The notes under the pieces: model-generated
Seen by the model: only the letters and a program-made list of their open reading frames with translations
Told to the model about the DNA's origin: nothing
The model's database searches: none
Part shown: piece by piece, positions 50,571-59,102 of the stretch
Layout of the letters: every line of letters begins with the position of its first letter
How positions within the stretch are numbered: position 1 is the stretch's first letter
Position numbers and translations under genes: made by a program
Assembly (NCBI GenBank): GCA_016201405.1
Contig: JACQCZ010000014.1
Span: forward strand, 42,631-106,630
Origin: Candidatus Acetothermia bacterium
GTDB lineage: Bacteria; Bipolaricaulota; Bipolaricaulia; RBG-16-55-9
Direction: 5' to 3'
DNA: 64,000 nucleotides

Positions 50571-53378
50571 CTAGAAGTCTGTGCCAAAATCAAAATAGAA
50601 CTGGGGCTCGAATTTATCCGCGTCCAGCGCCACGCCCGCTCGCACTGCAGTGCCAATCAGATAATCGAGCGTGAATGAGAGCTGAAGCTCGGCCCCCAAT
50701 CCCACTTTCCAGTCCTTGAGATCAAAGCTGATCTCGTCTCCCGCCGTCCCCAAATCCGTAAAGAGACGTGCACTCAGCTCATTCAAGAAGAAGGGAAAGC
50801 TTCCGAAGCCCTGGAAGATCGGCAGAAGCCCAAAACGATACTCAAAGCGTCCAAGCAGGAATTCATTGCCACTCATTGCATTCTGAGGCAGACCTCGCAA
50901 CGATAATGAGCCACTTCTGCCCCCAATCGAGAAGATATTGGCGTCGCCCTCGCCCCAGCCCATGCCCACGTGATAGGCAAGACGCTGATCCGAATCGACC
51001 GGAAGATGGATCTCGTCGTCCAGCGCCATGGTCATCTGCTGAAGCCAGCTCTTCTTTTCACGGACGTTTGTGATCGTGGCATCGGTGTGAAGCTTGACCA
51101 TATTCTTGACGAGATCAAGTCCCGAAAGCTGCGAGAGATCCCACGAGAGCGAGAGCGCATTCCGGATGTCGCCATAATAAGACCGGCTTAGCTCTAACGA
51201 GAGAGATGCGCTTGTCGTCAAGGTCTGCTCAACAGGGTAGCTGATACCCAGAGCCTGCCGGCTTCCTTCGGCATTTCCATTGAGATTGATCTGCCAGCTA
51301 AAGGGTGGGATGTGGCTGTCCGAGGTATAGAAGAGCGAGTAGTAAGGCCAGTTGTTCTCAAAGTTATAGCCCACTCCTACAGAATAATATTGCTGGAAGA
51401 GGGAGCCTGATTTAGAGAGGCTGAGCCCAACGTGATCCGCGCCCAGAATCGGCGTCCAGCCATTCGGAGCAAGACTTGGATTGGGGTCATATGGCTTGAC
51501 AGGGTATTGAACTTTCGCCGGCTTTCGAGCTGGGTATTCGTCGCGCTTTGGCTTGGGGATCACTTTGGCCTTGGTTGGATCAAAGGCCATCGTTTCGATG
51601 TCGTAGCCCTTGGTGCTGTAACCCACAAATGCTATCTGTTTGCCATCTGGCGAGATGGTGGGATGGAAAGCGCCTGAAAGCGTGTTGGTCACTTTGGCAT
51701 ACTGGCCATTCTTGAAGTTGTATGAATAGAGATTGTCGACGCCATCGCGGTCGGACATAAAGAGCATCAAGTTTCCATCGGGCGAGAAGACTGGATCGAA
51801 ATCCCCGGCATGATCTTTAGTGATGGGAACGAGATCACCGCCGCTCAGCGGCAGGACGTAGACATCTTGATAGCCACCCCAGCGCCACAGAGAGAGGGCC
51901 AGCAAGTTGCCATCGGGCGCGATTGTGAACGAATCCAGCAATGCATCTTGTGGGAGTCTGTAAAGCAATCTCGCCTGACGAGTAGCGATGTCAAAGCTCA
52001 GAAGATTGGGCACCTTGCCATCCTTCTCAAACCGCGCGTAGAGGATCTTCTTCCCGTCTGGCGTGTAGACAGGTCGATAGGCACGCTCGCCTTGAGTCAG
52101 GCGCTCCGCCTTGCCTGTTGCCATACTATAGACGTAGAGATCGCTGTTGATGTAATAGCGATCGTTGAGATCAATATCAGCATAGACAATGGACTGGCTG
52201 TCCGGCGACCAGGATGGGATGGGAGACCAGAAGTCGGGCCGGAAGAAGCCAAAGCTCGGCTCGGCCGTCACAATCGGGTGGTCATCGCTGCCATCTGGGT
52301 GCACTAAGCGCAGCTGTCCGCCGCGTACCTGATCGCTGTGATAGTAGGCAATCCACTGGCCATCCGGTGACCACGATGGCTTGTTGTTCCAGTAATCGAC
52401 TGGGCTGATCTTCGTGGAGTCGGTGAGCCCATCGGCTTTGAGCTTCTCAATCTGCCCGGAGAACATGTCAGTGATCCACTTTTTGAAGCCATCGGCAAAT
52501 TGCGGGCCCGAAACTCCGATGGACTTCTCCGTGATTGCTCCAAAATCAGGGACGATGGGAGGCAGTGGAACGCCAAGGAGATCTCCCAAGACCTGGCTCA
52601 AGAAGGGACTGAGCGCCATCGGATCTTCCGCCAGGGCTTTATCAAATTTCTCGATCGATTCTTTGCCATAGGTCTCACCCATATAACGCACAATCCATGG
52701 GCCGATGTCATGAGAGATCATATAGCCGGATGGCCAATCACTGCGCTGGCTTCTGCTCAAAATCTGGTCAAATGGCATGAAGTTGTTCTCCACCACCATC
52801 TGACGGAAATACATCGCATTTCGCGGATCATTGGCTCGCTCGCTGCCCGTGCGCAGCATCTCAAGGTAGATGGGGATGCCCTCAATAAACGCAAGAGGCT
52901 TGTAGAGCGTAGGTGTCACAGTATTGCCAAAGATATTTCGTAATTCTTCTGAAATGCCGCTCACTTTGGTCAGGTCAACGACGTGGCCATGCTCGTGAGT
53001 GATCACCGCATCCAGGGGGTTCGGATTACGAGAGTTGAGCCACTCATTGAAGACGCGCGCCTCACTTGGATTAATGATGATGAGCTGATTGGTCGAATCA
53101 GCGGCACCGCCATCAATGTCTGTGGTGTCAGCCAGCACAATGGTCGTCTTGTCTTTGACGTGATAATGGAGAGTCGTCTCCCAATTCTCATAGGCACCCT
53201 CAGCCATGGATGCTGCTTCTTGGGCTGTACTCTCCAAGCCGGTGTGGTAGATGATGTAGAAGTGATCCGTCTCGATGACCCACCAATCCAGCCGGGGGTC
53301 CGTCGCGGAGTACTGGCTAAGACCCGATAGAGAGAGAACTGAAATGATCAACGCGATGAATAGAGCAATTCGCTTCAT
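50571..53378 (-). CDS. Secreted peptidase-MA-like / WD40-like propeller / BamA-like beta-barrel protein
   Basis: 935 residues with a signal peptide (1-20). Residues 30-320 resemble the peptidase MA-like domain with a gluzincin zinc motif HEHGH (128-132) and a downstream EGIPIYLE. PD40/TolB-type propeller repeats follow at about 325-615 (PSWSPDGQWIAYYHSD, PVYTPDGKKILYARF, PVFSPDGNLMLFMSDRDG, PTISPDGKQIAFVG). The C-terminal 290 residues alternate like a D15/BamA barrel, with GRSGSLSLRGLPQNAM and a terminal FDFGTDF. It is therefore an outer-membrane protein with a periplasmic or surface protease domain. Its ATG overlaps the stop of a 44-codon ORF. SD AAGGAG. Confidence 0.85.
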   Translation of the reverse strand: MKRIALFIALIISVLSLSGLSQYSATDPRLDWWVIETDHFYIIYHTGLESTAQEAASMAEGAYENWETTLHYHVKDKTTIVLADTTDIDGGAADSTNQLIIINPSEARVFNEWLNSRNPNPLDAVITHEHGHVVDLTKVSGISEELRNIFGNTVTPTLYKPLAFIEGIPIYLEMLRTGSERANDPRNAMYFRQMVVENNFMPFDQILSRSQRSDWPSGYMISHDIGPWIVRYMGETYGKESIEKFDKALAEDPMALSPFLSQVLGDLLGVPLPPIVPDFGAITEKSIGVSGPQFADGFKKWITDMFSGQIEKLKADGLTDSTKISPVDYWNNKPSWSPDGQWIAYYHSDQVRGGQLRLVHPDGSDDHPIVTAEPSFGFFRPDFWSPIPSWSPDSQSIVYADIDLNDRYYINSDLYVYSMATGKAERLTQGERAYRPVYTPDGKKILYARFEKDGKVPNLLSFDIATRQARLLYRLPQDALLDSFTIAPDGNLLALSLWRWGGYQDVYVLPLSGGDLVPITKDHAGDFDPVFSPDGNLMLFMSDRDGVDNLYSYNFKNGQYAKVTNTLSGAFHPTISPDGKQIAFVGYSTKGYDIETMAFDPTKAKVIPKPKRDEYPARKPAKVQYPVKPYDPNPSLAPNGWTPILGADHVGLSLSKSGSLFQQYYSVGVGYNFENNWPYYSLFYTSDSHIPPFSWQINLNGNAEGSRQALGISYPVEQTLTTSASLSLELSRSYYGDIRNALSLSWDLSQLSGLDLVKNMVKLHTDATITNVREKKSWLQQMTMALDDEIHLPVDSDQRLAYHVGMGWGEGDANIFSIGGRSGSLSLRGLPQNAMSGNEFLLGRFEYRFGLLPIFQGFGSFPFFLNELSARLFTDLGTAGDEISFDLKDWKVGLGAELQLSFTLDYLIGTAVRAGVALDADKFEPQFYFDFGTDF

Positions 53379-53509
53379 GATCGCTCCTTACTGAATAAAT
53401 ATTCTCTGAATTTTTCACATGATAGATTGCCACACAAAGAAGATCCTCTCACCATCAATTGAGGCACCACCGAGGTAAGCAGCATGTAAAACGGAACTTG
53501 GCTTCTCAT
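53375..53509 (-). CDS. Small leader ORF, 44 residues, coupled to the barrel protein
   Basis: ATG 53509 lies 11 bases after AGGAGGAGG (53521-53528 region) and runs 44 codons to a TGA that overlaps the next gene's ATG (ATGA, 53375-53378). The product has a short hydrophobic stretch (FYMLLTSVVPQLMV), two cysteines (SLCGNLSCEKF) and a charged end. It has its own promoter-like sequence 39 bases upstream. It may be a leader peptide controlling translation of the barrel gene, or a small membrane protein. The family is not recognised. Confidence 0.5.
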   Translation of the reverse strand: MRSQVPFYMLLTSVVPQLMVRGSSLCGNLSCEKFREYLFSKERS

Positions 53510-53547
53510 ACGAGAATGGACCTCCTCCTTTACTGGACTAACATTTT

Positions 53548-53577
53548 ATTATAAGGACGAGAAGTTTGGGTGTGAAA
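53548..53577 (-). promoter_or_regulatory. Promoter of small ORF and barrel gene
   Basis: Minus strand TTTCAC (53572-53577), 18-bp spacer, perfect TATAAT (53548-53553). Confidence 0.5.
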
Positions 53578-53585
53578 CGTCTGGA

Positions 53586-54206
53586 TTACAATAGAAGAGA
53601 CTTTGGAAGCTCACCGCGCAGGGCTTTTGGAGGTGTGGTCGTCAAGTCGATCACAGAAGAACTCTCTTGACTCATAATTTCATCAGTAACAATTATTACA
53701 TTTACTTTATTTGAAAATAGGGAAATGATTTGATGGATGGAGGTGAGTGCTGGCTGGTCAGAAACGTTTACGCTTGTGCCCATCAGTGGTCGTCCTGTAA
53801 CTGAATATAGTTTTGAGAAAGAATTGCTTTTGGGAACTCGAATCCCGATTTTGCCGTCCATTCCAACGCATGGAGCAGGGGCGTTTGTTAAAGCTTCGAG
53901 TAACAACGTAAAGGGACCTGGCAACAGTCTTTTAATTAACTCTTGCTGATATTGAGTGAGAATTGCATAACTTTCGATCTCTTCAATTCTTCCGAGATGA
54001 ACTGAAAAAGGGTGGCCAAGTGAGCGCTCTTTGATCTCGGCAATTTTGCGGACAGATTGGGCATTGAAGGCATCACAGCCGAGCCCATAAAGAGTGTCTG
54101 TGGGGAAAATAAGAATCTCACCAGAAAAAATTGCATCTTTGGTAATTCTCTCTTGTTGCGTGGTCAGTGCTTCTGAGGCTTTAAGATGAATAAGCTGAGC
54201 GCTCAT
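53586..54206 (-). CDS. tsaC: Threonylcarbamoyl-AMP synthase (Sua5/YciO/YrdC)
   Basis: 206 residues, single YrdC domain. IFPTDTLYGLGCDAFN near residue 33, IKERSLGHPFSVHL, LPGPFTLLLEA, IGIRVPKSN and MGTSVNVSDQPALTS match the family. It makes threonylcarbamoyl-AMP for t6A37 of tRNA. It lacks the C-terminal Sua5 domain. The ATG directly abuts the sucD stop, so it is co-transcribed. Confidence 0.93.
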   Translation of the reverse strand: MSAQLIHLKASEALTTQQERITKDAIFSGEILIFPTDTLYGLGCDAFNAQSVRKIAEIKERSLGHPFSVHLGRIEEIESYAILTQYQQELIKRLLPGPFTLLLEALTNAPAPCVGMDGKIGIRVPKSNSFSKLYSVTGRPLMGTSVNVSDQPALTSIHQIISLFSNKVNVIIVTDEIMSQESSSVIDLTTTPPKALRGELPKSLLL

Positions 54207-55082
54207 TTAGACCTTGGTCAGAGCAACACGAGCCAGAGCGACCATCTCATGCGGTGTGCGACCCACTGGAATCCCTTTGGCCTCAAGAGCCTTTGCTTTG
54301 GCCTCTGCCGTGCCCGATGTCCCAGTCACAATCGCTCCCGCGTGCCCCATGCGCTTGCCAGGGGGTGCTGAAAATCCCGCGATGTACGAGACAACAGGTT
54401 TGCTCATCTCACTGGCAATATACTCCGCGGCAATCTCCTCATCGCTGCCGCCAATCTCCCCCACCATCACAACGACTTTCGTCTCAGGATCTTTCTCAAA
54501 GAGCGGCAGAATATCAATGAATGAGCTGCCAATCACCGGGTCACCACCAATCCCGACAGCAGTCGTTTGGCCGATGCCTGATCGGGTCAATTGGTCGACA
54601 ATTTCGTACGTAAGGGTTCCGCTCCGCGAGACGACTCCTACGGGCCCCTTGGAAAACATCTCGCCGGGGATGATGCCAAGCTTCGATTTACCTGACGAGA
54701 TGAGTCCTGGGCAGTTTGGGCCTATGAGTCTTGTACCACGATGCTCCAAAATTTCATACGTTCGCATCATCTGATGAAGGGGAATATGCTCGGTGATGCA
54801 GACGACGAGTTCGATCCCGGCCTCGGCGGCCTCCAAAATCGAATCGGCAGCGGCGCGAGCTGGGACAAAGATAACTGAGGCATTGATTTTATGTGCTTTG
54901 GCAGCCTCTGCCACTGTGTTGTAGACGGGAATGCCTTCAAATTTCTCCCCACCTTTGCCTGGCGTCATGCCCGCAACTACACTGGTGCCATATTCGATCA
55001 TCTTGCGGGTGTGGAAAGATCCCTCTTTCCCTGTGATCCCATGCACCAAAACTTGAGTCTTCTTATCAATCAAAATGCTCAT
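54207..55082 (-). CDS. sucD: Succinyl-CoA ligase alpha subunit
   Basis: 291 residues. CoA-binding Rossmann part ([76 protein letters not shown]) and phosphohistidine loop [18 protein letters not shown]. It works with SucC in the TCA cycle. sucC, normally adjacent, is not next to it here. SD GGGAGGAA; promoter TTGAAT-17-TATACT upstream. Confidence 0.96.
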   Translation of the reverse strand: MSILIDKKTQVLVHGITGKEGSFHTRKMIEYGTSVVAGMTPGKGGEKFEGIPVYNTVAEAAKAHKINASVIFVPARAAADSILEAAEAGIELVVCITEHIPLHQMMRTYEILEHRGTRLIGPNCPGLISSGKSKLGIIPGEMFSKGPVGVVSRSGTLTYEIVDQLTRSGIGQTTAVGIGGDPVIGSSFIDILPLFEKDPETKVVVMVGEIGGSDEEIAAEYIASEMSKPVVSYIAGFSAPPGKRMGHAGAIVTGTSGTAEAKAKALEAKGIPVGRTPHEMVALARVALTKV

Positions 55083-55114
55083 TAAATTTGAGTTCCTCCC
55101 GTTGTATTCCTGAG

Positions 55115-55143
55115 AGTATAGTCATGGCATGGAGCCGATTCAA
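55115..55143 (-). promoter_or_regulatory. Promoter of sucD-tsaC
   Basis: Minus strand TTGAAT (55138-55143), 17-bp spacer, TATACT (55115-55120). Confidence 0.6.
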
Positions 55144-55168
55144 CCGAATCTTAGAGGCTTGCCATCTG

Positions 55169-55196
55169 TTGACAACTCCCTGAAAGTCCGTAAAAT
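55169..55196 (+). promoter_or_regulatory. Promoter of SET-domain gene
   Basis: TTGACA (55169-55174), 16-bp spacer, TAAAAT (55191-55196), 24 bases before ATG 55221, which lacks an SD. Confidence 0.6.
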
Positions 55197-55220
55197 AGCT
55201 CTCAAAAATCGGGTTTTCTT

Positions 55221-55661
55221 ATGAAAGAGAATCATAACCATCATCAGTCGAATGGGGCTTGGCAGCGCCACCGCAAGAAGGTCTATGTGGCTCCGGCACA
55301 TGATGGCAAAGGGAAAGGCGTCTTTGCCGCACGGCCTATCCATGCTGGAGAGAAGGTCTTAGTTTTTCGGGGGCCCCTCATGGAGCGCTCGCAGATCACG
55401 ACTCAGGAAGATCTAGAGCACTCGTTGCTCATTGAGCCTGGCCTGTACATGGGTCCATCTGGCGGAGAGGATGACTATATTAATCATTCTTGCGATCCAA
55501 CTACAGCTCTGGTAGGCCGTCAGACTCTAATTGCATCCCGCAATATTGCCGAAGATGAAGAGATCACCGTGGACTATGACACACTCTGGCTGGAGCCTGG
55601 CTGGTCTATGAAATGTGCCTGTGGAAGCTCAAATTGCCGTGGTCTAGTCGGCGCCAGTTAA
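55221..55661 (+). CDS. SET-domain protein methyltransferase
   Basis: 146 residues, nearly all SET domain: GKGVFAARPIHAGEKVLVFRG at about 30, DDYINHSCDPTTALVG with the NHSC SAM-binding motif at about 92, EDEEITVDYDTLW with the catalytic tyrosine region, and a post-SET-like CACGSSNCRG near the end. SET proteins methylate lysines; bacterial ones can modify host or own proteins. The His/Asn-rich start (MKENHNHHQSNG) is unusual. No SD. Transcribed divergently from sucD. Confidence 0.9.
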   Translation: MKENHNHHQSNGAWQRHRKKVYVAPAHDGKGKGVFAARPIHAGEKVLVFRGPLMERSQITTQEDLEHSLLIEPGLYMGPSGGEDDYINHSCDPTTALVGRQTLIASRNIAEDEEITVDYDTLWLEPGWSMKCACGSSNCRGLVGAS

Positions 55662-55709
55662 CCTTCTCTTCAAATACCATCCGTCTTCGCAGTAGACTTC
55701 AATCAAATT

Positions 55710-55715
55710 TATAAC
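55710..55715 (+). promoter_or_regulatory. -10 hexamer abutting PLD start
   Basis: TATAAC, five bases before ATG 55721, with TTCGCA (55686-55691) 18 bp upstream. It predicts a leaderless mRNA. Confidence 0.4.
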
Positions 55716-55720
55716 CACTT

Positions 55721-57379
55721 ATGAAACTCAGGCTCATGGTGCTGACTGGGATTCTGTTTGCGCTAAGCGGGTGTTCAACGCAGACCCGCTCATCACAAAT
55801 TATTCCAGACGAGATCGGCAGTTATTTCAATCATCCTCTGGCTGGGATTGAACATGATTTTCATGATTACATAAATCAAAGCAAAACGTTTCTTCCCGTG
55901 CTCAGAGGTCTCATCCAAAATGCCATCGAGTCGCTGGATCTGGCTCTCTTTAGCATCACGCTTCCAGAAGTAATTGAGGATCTAAACAGTGCCTGCTCAC
56001 GAGGAATCGCCGTTCGTATTGTGACAGAGCTTGACTCAGCCCTCTCTCAGCATCTTTCATCTTGCATAAAAATTCGTTTTGCTCAAAATGACCGCCTGAT
56101 GCACGACAAATTCATGATTGTAGATCACCAGAAGGTCTGGACAGGCTCAGCTAACTGGACTGAAGGGAGTTTCTATAACGATGACAATGACGGGTTGTTG
56201 ATAACAAATCAGGCATTCGCCCAAGCTTATCTATCAGAGTTTGATGAGATGTTCGCAAAGCAGCGCTTTGGCAAAAAGAAACAGAACAATAGCCGCGAGC
56301 ACTTCGAAGTCGCAGCCCATCCTGTCGAAGTCTATTTTTCACCCAGCGATCATCCCAGAAGACGACTGCTGGAATTGATCAATGGCGCACAGAAATCAAT
56401 TGAGCTGGCCATCTATTCATTGACCGACAATGACATCGCTAATGCTCTCAAAGATGCACTCAAACGCGGTGTTAGGATTGATGCTCTTTGGGACTTCCAG
56501 AGCGATGAAAAATGCCAGTTCTCAGAAGCCGATGACTTCTCGAAGCAAGGGATCGGCACTGTGGAGGCTGGCCCAGGGCTGCTCCATCATAAATTTGCCA
56601 TCATAGACGGCGAGATTGTGATCACAGGCTCGACCAACTGGTCTGTGAGTGGCTTTGACTACAACGACGAGAATCTAGTGATTATTCACTCTCAAGAGCT
56701 TGCTCAGAGTTATCAGACCCGATTTGATGAACTGAGAGAGGATGCCGACACATTCTCGAAGAACCCCAATCAGCCACCAAGGCTTGAAGTGCGCCATTTT
56801 GACATCGTGCCGGGTGCGGCGCTAGTTCAATGGAGACCTCAAGATTTGAATGTCGTGGAGCAGTATGAGATCTGTCGCACTCGCCAGTTGAATCAAAGCG
56901 CTTGTGAAAAGAGTTCGACGCTTCCGGGTTGGGCCTGGTACTTTCTGGATCGAGGTGTGGTTCCCAATGAGCGATATTTCTATCGGGTGCGCAGTATTGT
57001 CGGAGATCGAAAATCTGCCTATTCAAACCCGTATGAAACAGTCATCCCCAGTGGCTCCTCCGTCACGCTCGATCAGGAAGATACTGAACGAGATTTTCAG
57101 GAGAATCAAAACAAGCAAATAACGACACAAATTCTAGTTGATAATGTCTATGTCTCATCGAACGGCAATCTCTTTTTAAACTCTGGAGAAGACTTCAAGA
57201 GCGATCTCTCCGCCTTTATACCGGGCTGCGCGCTGGAAAGGTTCAACGGGAGCGGACTTGATCTCTTTGCGCTCAAAGGGAAGCGCATTGAGGTCTCAGG
57301 TGAGTTGCAAGAATACAATGGCCCGGAGATTGTCGTGACCAGCCCCTGGCAGATTCGTGTGGTTGACAATTCACTGTAA
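55721..57379 (+). CDS. Phospholipase D-like lipoprotein with FN3-like and OB-fold domains
   Basis: 552 residues. Lipobox LSGC (Cys18). Two HKD half-sites: LMHDKFMIVDHQKVWTGSANW at about 127 and LLHHKFAIIDGEIVITGSTNW at about 287, the full active site of PLD-superfamily nucleases/phospholipases. Residues 350-450 look fibronectin-like (AALVQWRPQDLNVVEQYEICR, FYRVRSIVGD). The last 80 form an OB-like fold (GKRIEVSGELQEYNGPEIVVTSPWQIRV), as in nucleic-acid-binding proteins. An extracellular nuclease is the best guess. A TATAAC hexamer ends five bases before the ATG; no SD. Confidence 0.88.
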   Translation: MKLRLMVLTGILFALSGCSTQTRSSQIIPDEIGSYFNHPLAGIEHDFHDYINQSKTFLPVLRGLIQNAIESLDLALFSITLPEVIEDLNSACSRGIAVRIVTELDSALSQHLSSCIKIRFAQNDRLMHDKFMIVDHQKVWTGSANWTEGSFYNDDNDGLLITNQAFAQAYLSEFDEMFAKQRFGKKKQNNSREHFEVAAHPVEVYFSPSDHPRRRLLELINGAQKSIELAIYSLTDNDIANALKDALKRGVRIDALWDFQSDEKCQFSEADDFSKQGIGTVEAGPGLLHHKFAIIDGEIVITGSTNWSVSGFDYNDENLVIIHSQELAQSYQTRFDELREDADTFSKNPNQPPRLEVRHFDIVPGAALVQWRPQDLNVVEQYEICRTRQLNQSACEKSSTLPGWAWYFLDRGVVPNERYFYRVRSIVGDRKSAYSNPYETVIPSGSSVTLDQEDTERDFQENQNKQITTQILVDNVYVSSNGNLFLNSGEDFKSDLSAFIPGCALERFNGSGLDLFALKGKRIEVSGELQEYNGPEIVVTSPWQIRVVDNSL

Positions 57380-57741
57380 AAAGGTGCGGCGGCCTTTCGG
57401 GGGAGAGGCCGCCGGGGACTTTGGTGGATGGCCAGTTTATCCATTCCCGTCTAACCACACCCACCAGTTCGAAACTCGCTCTTCTGGAGGCTGTTAGAAG
57501 AGCCTTGCCCTAGAGGTTGCTTGGGGGTTCATGTCTAAATACAGACATTATAGAAATGGCATTCGAAATTCTGACAGCGAGAATCTTTTGCACTCGCCGG
57601 AATCGCTTCGCTCACTCAGCCACATGACCTCTGTCCATGTACTGGGCGTTACGCCGGCCACATACCCCCCTTAGCCGTGATTTGTATGCTGCAGAGTGAA
57701 CCGGTGGGAACCCCAATGTACGCAAAGGAGAAGTTGGTACT
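57380..57741 (+). other. 362-base gene-free stretch with several hairpins upstream of the coiled-coil gene
   Basis: Contains a 9-bp hairpin (57387-57414) right after the PLD stop, a perfect 8-bp hairpin GCTCTTCT/AGAAGAGC (57478-57503), an ATGTCT/AGACAT hairpin (57531-57548) and G/C-rich pairing segments up to 57660. No known riboswitch core was recognised. A 47-codon frame at 57531-57674 is weakly supported. Probably a long 5' leader or a separate small RNA. Confidence 0.4.
57387..57414 (+). terminator. GC-rich hairpin after PLD gene
   Basis: CGGCGGCCT/AGGCCGCCG with a 10-base loop, eight bases past the stop. No U run follows, so termination efficiency is uncertain. Confidence 0.45.
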
Positions 57742-59028
57742 ATGTCCCAACGATTTGGAATGAAGAGTGCTGTGGCCATCGTATTGATGGCAGCGCTCCT
57801 CAGTTTTAGCCCAACCTATTTTGCCAAAGCCGCCAGCAGCAAATCAGGCCAGACGCTCGCAGAACAGGTCTCTCAGCTTGAGACCGACGTTGCGTCGCTG
57901 ACTTCGCTTGTCAAGTCGTTAACGACACAGCTGCAGCAAGTCCAGAATTCATCTTCTGGAGATATGAGCGATTTCCAGCCGCGCCTTCTCACTGTCGAGA
58001 AGCTGAGCAAAGAGAATGCCTTTGATGTTCGCACGCTCTCGGGCACGATCGCCCCACTTGTTGCGAAGGTCAAGGATCTCAGCCAATTGCCCGGAGTTGT
58101 CTATCAGCTCCAGGACACCATCAAGCAATTGAATGATCAGTTTGCGGATGCCGCGAAGACCTTTGATGGCAAGATTCAGAGCGATGAAGTCCTGATTCAG
58201 AATCTTCAGGACACGGTCTCTAAGACCATGGTCGTTTTGGAGAATCTGGGAAAGAATTTTGATCCCATCTCAAACCGAATGGCCACAGTGGAGCAAGGCA
58301 TTCAGGGTCTGCAGGGACAGGTCAGCGGCCTCCAGGCCGGTTTTCAACAGGTCTCGAACAATGCCACTCAGGCACAGAGCACTCTCTCTGGCAACATCAA
58401 GAGCATCCAGTCTCAGATTGATCAGATCCAGGCTGCGCTCAGCAAGACAGACCAGATCTCTCAGACCATCTCTTCTATTCAGGTCAACATCACCGAGATC
58501 ACCACTCGCACTCAGAACAGCGAATCGAAGCAGAATGAGATGGTTGACTTCTTGGACAAGCTCGCTGGTTATGAGAAGCAGACGGGCAGCCTCAGGGATC
58601 AGCTCGACCAAGCATCAGCTCAGCTCTTAATCCTTGCAAGACAGAATGACGAAAATAGCACGATAGCCAAAGATACAGCGGCAAAGATTGACGCCCTGCA
58701 GAAGCCTGGCGCGATGCCGATGCCGAGCAGCGACGAACTCAATAAGCTAAATCAGCAGATCGCAAGCGCCTTTGAGCAGTTCCAAGGGACCCAGCAAGCT
58801 TTGGCCCAGCTACAGCAGTCGCTGGCCGCAGCCAAAGATGAGATCAAGAGCAGCGTGATGAGCTCACTGCCCAAGCTCCCGACCAGCGATCAGATTGTCG
58901 CCATGGTTCAGCAGCAAGCGGCTCAGCAGCTTCAAGAGGCACAGCAGAAGGCCGATTCTGCACAGAGTATGGCGCTTATCGCTCTCTTGGTGGGAATCGG
59001 TGGCATCACAATTGCCTTGCTTCTCTAA
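57742..59028 (+). CDS. Exported coiled-coil protein with C-terminal transmembrane anchor
   Basis: 428 residues. Signal-like N-terminus (SAVAIVLMAALLSFSPTYFAKA), then about 370 residues of Gln/Ser/Asp-rich heptad-like helix (LAEQVSQLETDVASLTSLVKSLTTQLQQVQ; repeated ISQTISSIQ-type stretches), and a C-terminal hydrophobic helix (SMALIALLVGIGGITIALLL). There are no Cys and no catalytic motif. It likely forms a long rod tethered to the inner membrane and spanning the periplasm. SD AAGGAG 11 bases upstream. The next gene also has a single membrane helix. The family is not recognised. Confidence 0.7.
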   Translation: MSQRFGMKSAVAIVLMAALLSFSPTYFAKAASSKSGQTLAEQVSQLETDVASLTSLVKSLTTQLQQVQNSSSGDMSDFQPRLLTVEKLSKENAFDVRTLSGTIAPLVAKVKDLSQLPGVVYQLQDTIKQLNDQFADAAKTFDGKIQSDEVLIQNLQDTVSKTMVVLENLGKNFDPISNRMATVEQGIQGLQGQVSGLQAGFQQVSNNATQAQSTLSGNIKSIQSQIDQIQAALSKTDQISQTISSIQVNITEITTRTQNSESKQNEMVDFLDKLAGYEKQTGSLRDQLDQASAQLLILARQNDENSTIAKDTAAKIDALQKPGAMPMPSSDELNKLNQQIASAFEQFQGTQQALAQLQQSLAAAKDEIKSSVMSSLPKLPTSDQIVAMVQQQAAQQLQEAQQKADSAQSMALIALLVGIGGITIALLL

Positions 59029-59102
59029 TCCGCACGATAATCTAGGTAAATTCTTGATTTCATGCTTCAATCGCAGCGGCATGAAGGAGGCGAAACAGAT
59101 TC

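Noticed and set aside
57531..57674. 47-codon ORF starting ATG 57531 after GGGGG
   Set aside because: The G run is not a convincing SD, the ATG lies inside a hairpin (ATGTCT/AGACAT), and the peptide has no features. Kept only as a remark on the leader region.
57600..57741. Possible riboswitch (c-di-GMP or SAM-like) before the coiled-coil gene
   Set aside because: I could not place any conserved riboswitch core; only generic hairpins are visible.
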